Positions 53,677 to 60,000 of a stretch of DNA of 60,000 bases are shown piece after piece. Numbering within the stretch: the first letter of the stretch is position 1; each line of letters begins with the position of its first letter. The translations under genes and the position numbers were made by a program. Below the pieces are notes generated by a model. It saw only the letters and a program-made list of their open reading frames with translations. It had not been told where the DNA came from and ran no database searches. The DNA lies in NCBI GenBank assembly GCA_905221605.1, contig CAJNDS010002202.1, positions 395,501-455,500 on the forward strand. Direction: 5' to 3'. The DNA comes from Symbiodinium natans. Taxonomy: Eukaryota > Sar > Dinophyceae > Suessiales > Symbiodiniaceae.

Positions 53677-53751
53677 GAGTCTAAGGACACTGATTTGCTG
53701 CCTGTAGGGAATGGAGCGTCAGACGCTCGCCCGAAACCACCCCATCCCTAA
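53677..53751 (+). CDS. candidate terminal exon
   Basis: ESKDTDLLPVGNGASDARPK then PPHP and TAA. An acceptor CTGCCTGTAG|GG lies inside, so the true exon may start near 53708. A soluble, disordered-looking C-terminus. The minus strand is less natural here. Confidence 0.42.
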   Translation, partial: ESKDTDLLPVGNGASDARPKPPHP

Positions 53752-53817
53752 CCCTAAACCCTAAACCCTAAACCCAAAATATGGCACCGGGCGCGGAGGC
53801 CCTCAACCCTTTCCTAC

Positions 53818-54045
53818 TAATTGCTTAAGAACCCCCAAAAAAAAACAATCTTCCTTATTAAGGGTAATATAGGGATCATTACTGTTTTATTCTTGTGGGG
53901 TTCTTGAGCAAATAGTAGTTTCTGAGAACATTCCAGTATTTGCTTAAGAGCAGCATTTGCTTGAGAACGCCCAAAAAAACAACGATAGTATAATCCCTAT
54001 ATTGCCCTTATTCGGAAGAATATGCTTGATATGTCTTGGGGGGTC
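53818..54045 (+). mobile_element. MITE family E, two adjacent copies
   Basis: Ends TTGCTTAAGAACCCCCAAAA / TTGTGGGGTTCTTGAGCAAATA with an inner TTCCTTATTAAGGGTAATAT. First copy 53818-53913, second about 53936-54045. A short ATG ORF (53780-53827, MAPGAEALNPFLLIA) runs into the first end. Confidence 0.75.
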
Positions 54046-54280
54046 TTAGGCACATACTCGCAGTAACAATCAGACCTCAGTTGGCCCAAAAGAAGGAGGG
54101 TTTAGGGTTCAGGGTTTCGGGTTTAGAGGGGTTTATAGGGTTTAGGGTTCAGGGTTAGGGTCTAGGGTTTAGGGTTAGGTTTAGTGGTCTCATACGGCTT
54201 TGTAGAAAAGAACCTTTGGAAGAACCCCAAACGTTAAACCCTAAACCCTAAACCCTATAAACCCTAAACCGTCTTTACAG

Positions 54281-55031
54281 AAACCTCCGGCTGATGCGCA
54301 TGGACCGTGATGAAAGAGGGTGCTCAGCAGCAGAGTTTGACGGGGTAAGAGTTGCCTGGCCCCATCACCCGAAGAGAGTCACTCTCCTGCGACCGGGGTG
54401 GTCCTAAACCCTAAACCCTAAACCCTAAACCCTAAACCCTAAACCCTAAACCCTAAACCCTAAACCCTAAACCCTAAACCCTAAACGAAGCCTTGCAGGG
54501 CCATTCTCTCAGAAGCAAAAAACCGCCCGCAAGCACGCTGATCCTGGGGCAGGTCGCCGAGCGAGGCGCCGAACAGGTACCGGTTCGACGTCGTGAGGGT
54601 TTAGGGTTTAGGGTTTAGGGTTTAGGGTTTAGGGTTTAGGTTTAGGGTTTAGGGTTTAGGGTTTAGGGTTTAGGGTTTAGGGTTTAGGGTTTAGGGTTTA
54701 GGGTTTAGGGTTTAGGGTTTATTAAAGCCTAAAAACCCTAGTATTCTCTGCCAAACTGCAGGGTTTTGCAGAGATTTGATAAGCAAACCCTAAACCCATC
54801 GAAGCCCTCAGCCCTTGCAAGCACGCTGTTGGTGACCCACACTCGACAAACCTTCAACCCTAAATCCCCATGTAGAGAGGACTCAGGGCTTTTAGCTAGG
54901 GCTTAAACCCTAAACCCTAAACCCTGAACCCTACACCCCCATGCAGAGAGGGCTTGGGGCTGTTAGGGCTTCTGATCCGCGAACCTCTCAGTGAGCTGTT
55001 CCAAGGGAGCGTGGAGGATCCCCTGGCATGA
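54281..55031 (+). CDS. protein with EF-hand-like exon, two phase-matched exons plus candidate C-terminus
   Basis: Exon 54281-54344 has a strong acceptor (CGTCTTTACAG) and donor GTAAGA; it reads NLRLMRMDRDERGCSAAEFD then G. DRDERGCSAAEF resembles the EF-hand calcium loop (D-x-D-x-x-G...E-F) but is one residue short before the E, so calcium binding is doubtful. Exon 54499-54576, after CCTTGCAG and before GTACCG, is phase 0 at both ends and continues GHSLRSKKPPASTLILGQVA.... A likely terminal exon (about 54946-55031) reads LLIREPLSELFQGSVEDPLA and stops with TGA; a further candidate around 54780-54860 may lie between. The first intron (154 nt) is mostly CCCTAAA repeat, the next TTTAGGG. Confidence 0.68.
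54598..54721 (+). repeat. TTTAGGG array
   Basis: About 17 units following the GTACCG donor of exon 54499-54576. Confidence 0.95.
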
Positions 55032-55035
55032 TCGG

Positions 55036-55383
55036 GGAGGTGGGATGTCATCCCCTTTTTCTAGCAGTCCTTAAAATTAGGGTTTAGGGTTTAGGGTTTT
55101 GGGTTTAGGGTTTTGGGTTTTGGGGATCATAAGAGGGGGACTAGACTATAATCCCTATTCAGGAGTGCTAGTACACGGGGGAACAGCCCAATCAGGGAGG
55201 ACAAGTTAGGGATCCCTTTTCGAGCATCCCTAGTCAGGACTGCTAGTATGCTTACTTCCTCAATAACCAAGGAGAAACAAAGGAAAAAAACTTGATTCTT
55301 CCTACTAAAAAAGGAAGCCCAAAAAGTATAAAGTTCGACTGTTGGCTAAGTATAAGGGGGAACATCCGAACTCAGGGAGCCAG
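55036..55383 (+). mobile_element. two MITE family D-like elements, first with telomeric core
   Basis: 55041-55193: GGGATGTCATCCCC ... ACACGGGGGAACAGCCCAA, with a TTTAGGG/TTTTGGG array (55077-55126) in the centre. 55200-55383: a second, diverged copy (GCATCCCTAGTCAGGACTGC ... AAGGGGGAACATCCGAA). Confidence 0.65.
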
Positions 55384-55398
55384 GATACTTTAGGGATC

Positions 55399-55550
55399 GG
55401 GGTTTAGGGTTTAGGGTTTAGGGTTTAGGGTTTAGGGTTTAGGGTTTAGGGTTTAGGGTTTAGGGTTTAGGGTTTAGGGTTTAGGGTTTAGGGTTTAGGG
55501 TTTAGGGTTTGGGGTTTAGGGTTTAGGGTTTAGGGTTTAGGGTTTACATC
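55399..55550 (+). repeat. TTTAGGG array
   Basis: About 21 units with one TTTGGGG. Confidence 0.95.
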
Positions 55551-55695
55551 CAACACTTCGGGCATCATCCTTTAAGGCCCTCACAGGCCTTGGTCTCAAA
55601 ACCCTCAACTTGAAACCCTAAGCCCTAAACCCTAAACCCTAAACCCTATACCCTAAACCCTAAACCCCAAACCCTAAACCCTAAACCCGACCGAC

Positions 55696-55800
55696 ATGGG
55701 TCTCGGGTCGGACGACAAGTGCTGCGTCTTGAAATCATGCTCCCCAGCCTGTTACTACACGGGGGTGCCCTGTTTGTGTCACGGGGTCTCTAAACCCTAA
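55696..55800 (+). CDS. cysteine-rich small ORF or first exon
   Basis: ATG-initiated, 34 codons: MGLGSDDKCCVLKSCSPACY then YTGVPCLCHGVSKP and TAA. Six cysteines lie in residues 9-28, with pattern CC-x4-C-x3-C-x6-C-x-C, and Gly at position 2 would allow N-myristoylation. A GTCTCT donor after CACGGG could instead make it an exon. No family assigned; the cysteine pattern is loosely like PLAC8-type or other Cys-rich membrane proteins. Confidence 0.48.
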   Translation: MGLGSDDKCCVLKSCSPACYYTGVPCLCHGVSKP

Positions 55801-56640
55801 AACCCACAGCCCCTAAAACCCAAAAATCCTAAACCCTAAACCACTAAAGCCCCTAAAGCCTCTAAACCTCAAAACCCCAAGCCCTAAAACCCCAAAGCCC
55901 CTAACACCCAGAAAAACACCAGGCACCTAGAACCCCAAAACCCCGGAAAACGCCAACGCCTAAACCCCAAACCGGAAACCCAAAACGCTAATTACCCCTA
56001 AACCCTAAACCCACCCTTAAACCCAAAACCCTAATAACCCCTAGACCCAAAACCCTAATTGCCCCTAAACCCTACGACCGCGATACCCTAAACCCGAAGC
56101 CCTAGACCCCTAAACCCCAAGCCCAAAACGCTAAACCCTAAACCCCAAAAGCCCAAAACCCTAAAATGACCCCCGAACCCTAAGCCCTAAGCCCTGAACC
56201 CTCTGAAATCTAAGGCCTCCCTTAGAGGGTTCCGAAGTACGGGTTTGCAGAGGGTATTTAAGGGGTCTATTAAGTATGTAAGGGGACGCCTTTAAGGGCC
56301 AAACCCGTAACCTTGACCTCTAAACCCCAAACCCTAGAACCTAAACCCCTGCAACCCCTAAACCATAACAGCCCAAAACCCTCAAACCCCTGAAGCCCCT
56401 GCAACCCCTAAACCCTAGTTAACCATAACAGCCCTCAAACCTCAACCCTAGACCCTAAATTCGAAACCCTAAAACCCCCGAAACCCCTGCGCCCCAAACC
56501 CTAAACCCTAAAACCCCTGAAACCCCTGCACCCGAAAATCCCCCAAAACCCCCCAAACACCCCAAAACCCCTCAAAACCCCCCAAAACCACCCAAAAACC
56601 CCCAAAACCCCCCAAAGCCCCTGAACCAAGACAAGCTGCC
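55800..56640 (-). repeat. degenerate CCCCAAAA/CCCTAAA field
   Basis: Over 800 bp of decayed C-strand units (AAAACCCC, CCCTAAAA, CCCCCAAA). A GC-rich island, 56634-56692, is open on minus (AGAPVRPQSARAQREGQLVL, donor GTTCAG). Confidence 0.8.
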
Positions 56641-56956
56641 CCTCGCGCTGTGCCCTGGCACTCTGGGGCCTGACCGGGGCTCCTGCCGGGGCTTAGGGCT
56701 TAGGGTTTAGGGTTTAGGGTTTAGGGTTTAGGGTTTAGGGTTTAGGGTTTAGGGTTTAGGGTTTAGGGTTTAGGGTTTAGGGTTCAGCATCTCAAGTTCG
56801 AGCATTTACTAGGCCAGCAGTGTGTGTAGGCAACGGAAAAAAACCCACCCACCCAGAGAATCCCAAAACATTAAGAAAATAAAAAGTTTACATTTCTTAT
56901 CAGCAAGCCCTGTCCTCCAACCTCACTCCGTCATGGACCATCCTACCCACGAACCA

Positions 56957-57230
56957 TTTGTGGGGTGGGGTGGGGGTGGGGGGGGGGTGGGGGAGGTGGT
57001 GGGGTGGTGGGGGGGGGGGGTTGTGGGGGGGGGGGTGTGGGGGGGGTGGGGGGGGGTGCGGGGGGGGTGGGGGGGGGGGGGTGGGGGGGGTTGGGGGTGG
57101 TGGGGGGGGGTGGGGGGGGTGGGGGGGGTGGGGGGGGGGGGGTGGTGGGGGGGGGGGGGGGGTGGGGGTGGGGGGAAGTGGGGGGGGGGTGGGGGGGGGT
57201 GTGGGGGGGGTGGGGGTGGGGGGGGGGGGA
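56957..57230. repeat. G-rich low-complexity tract (G runs broken by T)
   Basis: About 270 bp of G homopolymers punctuated by single T, with rare C or A. It lies immediately before the 21-bp repeat. No coding interpretation. Confidence 0.9.
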
Positions 57231-57234
57231 AAAT

Positions 57235-57785
57235 TTGCGAAGAAATTACCCTTAGCCACGAAGAAATTACCCTTAGCCACGAAGAAATTACCCTTAGCCA
57301 CGAAGAAATTACCCTTAGCCACGAAGAAATTACCCTTAGCCACGAAGAAATTACCCTTAGCCACGAAGAAATTACCCTTAGCCACGAAGAAATTACCCTT
57401 AGCCACGAAGAAATTACCCTTAGCCACGAAGAAATTACCCTTAGCCACGAAGAAATTACCCTTAGCCACGAAGAAATTACCCTTAGCCACGAAGAAATTA
57501 CCCTTAGCCACGAAGGAAATTACCCTTAGCCACGAAGGAAATTACCCTTAGCCACGAAGAAATTACCCTTAGCCACGAAGAAATGACCCTTAGCACCCAG
57601 GAAATGGCCCTTAGCGACCAGGAAATGGCCCTTAGCGACGAAGAAATTGCCCTTAGCGAAGAAATTACCCTTAGCCACGAAGAAATGACCCTTAGCCACT
57701 AAGAAATGACCCTTAGCCACGAAGAAATGACCCTTAGCCACGAAGAAATGACCCTTAGCCACGAAGACATGACCCTTAGCCACGA
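57235..57785. repeat. 21-bp tandem repeat
   Basis: About 25 copies of GAAGAAATTACCCTTAGCCAC. The first 13 or so are nearly identical; later copies vary (GAAATGACC, GACCAGGAAATGGC). The unit is in frame (EEITLSH)n on plus and (KGNFFVA)n on minus, hence long ORFs in several frames. It contains ACCCTTAGCC, a distorted telomeric unit. Confidence 0.9.
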
Positions 57786-57978
57786 AGGACTATAGGGTTT
57801 AAATATATATAAGAAAGAGAGGTTTAGGGTTTAGGGTCTAGGGTCTAGGGTCTAGGGCTTAGGGATTAGGATTTAGGGTATAGGGTAGTGGGTTTAGGGT
57901 TTAGGGCTTAGGGTTCAGGGTTTAGCTCGGGAATGGGGACTTTACAGGGGTTCGGCTAGGGAAGGTTTCGGGTTTAGG

Positions 57979-58080
57979 GGCTGTGGGGTGGAGCGTTTGC
58001 GAGGAATGGCTAGGAAGCGCCGTATTCTTTCTTTGCGCCCTTCCGCTTTCAAGGAGCAGCTACGCCCGGGAGTAACCTAG
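57979..58080 (+). CDS. candidate exon
   Basis: Open for 33 codons: GCGVERLRGMARKRRILSLR then PSAFKEQLRPGVT and TAG. Basic and natural. The last codons run into a family G MITE (AGTAACCTAGG...), which would supply the stop or a GTAACC donor. Confidence 0.45.
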   Translation, partial: GCGVERLRGMARKRRILSLRPSAFKEQLRPGVT

Positions 58081-58479
58081 GATTAAAAGCCTACTCCCGG
58101 TCCTAGGCAGAACCAAACACACGGCTGCCCTCAATCATTGTACGTGTCAGGTGTGCCCAAAGAACCCAAAACCTACCTTATCTCTAGGTTACCTAAGAAT
58201 CCTAACCCTAAACCCTAAACCCTAAACCCTGAACCCTAAACCCTAAACCCTAAACCCTATAAGTTTTTTTATATTAAGAGCCCGCACGAGCAAGGCAGGC
58301 CTTTGGGTGGTTTCGGGTTTAGGGTTTTGGGCACACGCAAATTGTGAAACTCATACGCACGCAACATGGAAATCCCTGAACCCTAAACCGTAGCCCTACA
58401 CCGAGACTACACCATACCTAAATCGGGAATACTTGGGGGCTTCAAGTGCCTCCAATTGAGGGCTTTGGTGTAGAGAACC

Positions 58480-58680
58480 CTTATAGCTACTATTGGTGAA
58501 GAACTCCAAGGAAAGGAAATGATAAAAAACCCCATGTTGCCCTTATAAAGAAGGAAGAATATCTGTTGTTGTTTTGTGGGGGAGGGGGGGGGGGTTCTGA
58601 AGCAAATAGCTAGCCTAAACCCTAAACCGTAAACCCTACACCCTAACCCTAAACCATAGGGTTTTAAGCAAATAGTCGAG
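58480..58680 (+). mobile_element. MITE family E interrupted near its end by a telomeric array
   Basis: Ends as in 53818. AAGCAAATAG occurs at 58600-58609 and again at 58666-58675, flanking 56 bp of CCCTAAA variants. Confidence 0.75.
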
Positions 58681-58803
58681 AAGAGGAAGCACCCTAAACC
58701 CTAAACCCTAGACCCTAAACCCTAAACCCCAAACCCGAAACCCTAAACCCTAAACCCTAAACCTTAGGGGAAGCGAGAAACGGGGGGGGCGGGGCTTACA
58801 CAG

Positions 58804-58872
58804 GAGTCCATCCTCCGCCCGACGCTGCCACAGGTCCCGCGGCCCCTGCCCGACGTGGCAATCCTGGACTAG
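58804..58872 (+). CDS. terminal exon, 22 codons
   Basis: Acceptor GGGCTTACACAG|G then ESILRPTLPQVPRPLPDVAI-LD and TAG. Third codon positions are almost all G or C, much stronger coding bias than neighbouring sequence, and no other frame is as natural. The AT-richer degenerate repeat after the stop (58880-59165) could be 3' UTR. Gene identity unknown. Confidence 0.58.
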   Translation, partial: ESILRPTLPQVPRPLPDVAILD

Positions 58873-58879
58873 GCTTTTT

Positions 58880-59165
58880 AATGTTTGAGGGTTATGTAAA
58901 GTTGAAAGTGTTCAATTCAGGGTTGTGCAAAATTTGGGGTTATGCAGAATTTCAAAGTTTTGGGGCTTATTAATCTAAATCTAGGATTTAAGGGTTGAAG
59001 GGTTATGAAAAATGTTGAAAATTTCAGGAGTTAGGGGGGATTCGAAGGACTAGACATCCAGGCTGTACGGGTTTAAGGGTTATGCAAATGTAAAAGTGCA
59101 ACTAAGGGTGGTGTAAAACTTGGAAGTTTAGGGGGTTATAAAAAAACTCAAAGTTTAAGGGCTTG
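58880..59165 (+). repeat. degenerate AT-richer repeat
   Basis: Irregular returns of GGGTTATG(C/T)AAA and AATTTCAAAGTTT after the stop of exon 58804-58872; could be 3' UTR. Confidence 0.6.
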
Positions 59166-59278
59166 GGAGATTAGGGGTTTGGGGTCTAGGCAGGGTTTTT
59201 TCTCTAGGTTAGGGCCCCTTTCGGAAAAAAATAAAAATAAAAAACGCCTAACTCAAAAAAAGCTACCAACCCTGATCC

Positions 59279-59442
59279 CTAAACCCTAAACCCTAAACAT
59301 ACCCTAAACCCCAAACCCCAAACCCCAAACCCCAAACCCCAAACCCCAAACCCCAAACCCCAAACCCCAAACCCCAAACCCTAAACCCTAAACCCTAAAC
59401 CCTAAAACCCTAAACCCTAAACCCTAAACCCTAAACCCTACC
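59279..59442 (-). repeat. CCCCAAA block within CCCTAAA
   Basis: Thirteen or so CCCCAAA variant units in a row, then canonical CCCTAAA. Confidence 0.93.
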
Positions 59443-59449
59443 CCCAAAC

Positions 59450-59524
59450 GAGCTACACATGGGGCCCTGGGCTACCCAGCCCAGTGCTTCGGATCGCGGG
59501 ACGTCTGCGGAGGCTGGGCGCCTG
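59450..59524 (+). CDS. candidate exon
   Basis: Follows a long CCCTAAA array; reads ELHMGPWATQPSASDRGTSA then EAGRL and ends at a canonical CTG|GTAGGG donor. A small following island (59832-59855, SLPTIWA) with acceptor CCACTCCAG and a GC donor may continue it. Unrecognised. Confidence 0.5.
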
Positions 59525-60000
59525 GTAGGGCCATAGGGCTTATGGGTCTTAGGGGGTTGTGGGTTTGGGTTTAGGGTTTAGGGTTTAGGGTTTAGGGTTT
59601 AGGGTTTGGGGTTTGGGGTTTAGGTTTTAGGTTGAGGGTTTGGGGGTTAGGGTTCAGGGCTTGGGGGTTAAGAGTTCAGGGCTTAGGTCGGCTCTTAGTG
59701 TTTTGGGTCTTGGGATTTGGGTTTAGGGCCTTGGGGTTAGAACCCTAACCCCGCAACCCTACACCCCAAACCCTAAGCCCTAAGCCCTAAACCCTAAACC
59801 CTACACCCAAACCCAGCCCGAAAACCCACTCCAGAGCCTGCCAACAATCTGGGCAGGCCTTCAGTGGGTTAGGGTATAGGGTTTAGGGTTTAGGGTTTAG
59901 GGTTTCGGGTTTCGGGTTTAGGGTCCCTAAGCCCTTCGGACCTGATGGGCTTCATGGACGCCAGGGTTTCGTGAGGCTTCGGGTGTCGGGTTTGGGGTCA

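Noticed and set aside
1-60000. A true chromosome end
   Set aside because: Arrays occur in both orientations throughout with unique exon islands between them, and neither window edge is a long one-way array.
1-60000. Bacterial features (operons, Shine-Dalgarno sites, CRISPR arrays, rRNA, tRNA)
   Set aside because: None seen; the tandem repeats lack regular unique spacers and there are no long non-repetitive ORFs.

Overview
This window looks like a gene-containing piece of a dinoflagellate nuclear genome (Symbiodiniaceae-like is my guess; another TTTAGGG alveolate such as a chromerid is the main alternative). Three observations point there: telomere-type TTTAGGG/CCCTAAA arrays scattered in both orientations through all 60 kb; exons of about 30-130 nt (one of 358 nt) whose acceptors are mostly AG|G; and donors that include GC and GA beside GT. 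No bacterial-style long ORFs, rRNA, tRNA, CRISPR or operons were seen. The few long ORFs are mostly tandem-repeat artefacts.

Genes come as small exon islands between arrays and short inverted-repeat elements (MITE-like). Best-supported models, judged by splice sites plus phase-compatible joins: a KH-domain protein on the minus strand (exons from 21073 down to about 19736); a coiled-coil protein with a terminal C-x2-C pair on the plus strand (13438-17117), convergent with the KH gene; a minus-strand protein with a C-x2-C-x7-H-x5-H zinc finger (44847 to 41350); a plus-strand gene at 45436-46465; a plus-strand gene at 49133-49611; and a plus-strand gene with an EF-hand-like exon (54281-55031). 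Many other islands hold plausible single exons. For several the strand cannot be settled by eye, because short GC-rich islands are often open in several frames; their confidence is set low.

The rest is repeat: homogeneous telomeric arrays up to about 230 bp; blocks made of one variant unit (TTTGAGGG, TTTCGGGG, CCCCAAA, GTCTATAGG, GTGTAGG, a 10-bp AAACCCTAAT); minisatellites at 14.6-15.8, 25.98-26.39 and 57.24-57.79 kb; G homopolymers; a 49-bp-arm palindrome at 24.4 kb; and about a dozen inverted-repeat families (called A-P here), many of them split by a telomeric array.

Most interesting: two phase-compatible introns of 97 and 98 nt, in genes on opposite strands, appear to consist entirely of telomeric repeat. 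The unit supplies both GT (G|GTTTAGGG) and AG (TTTAG|G). Together with arrays interrupting MITEs at matching positions, and one array flanked by a 10-bp direct repeat, this suggests telomeric DNA is inserted into the chromosome interior and can become an intron.
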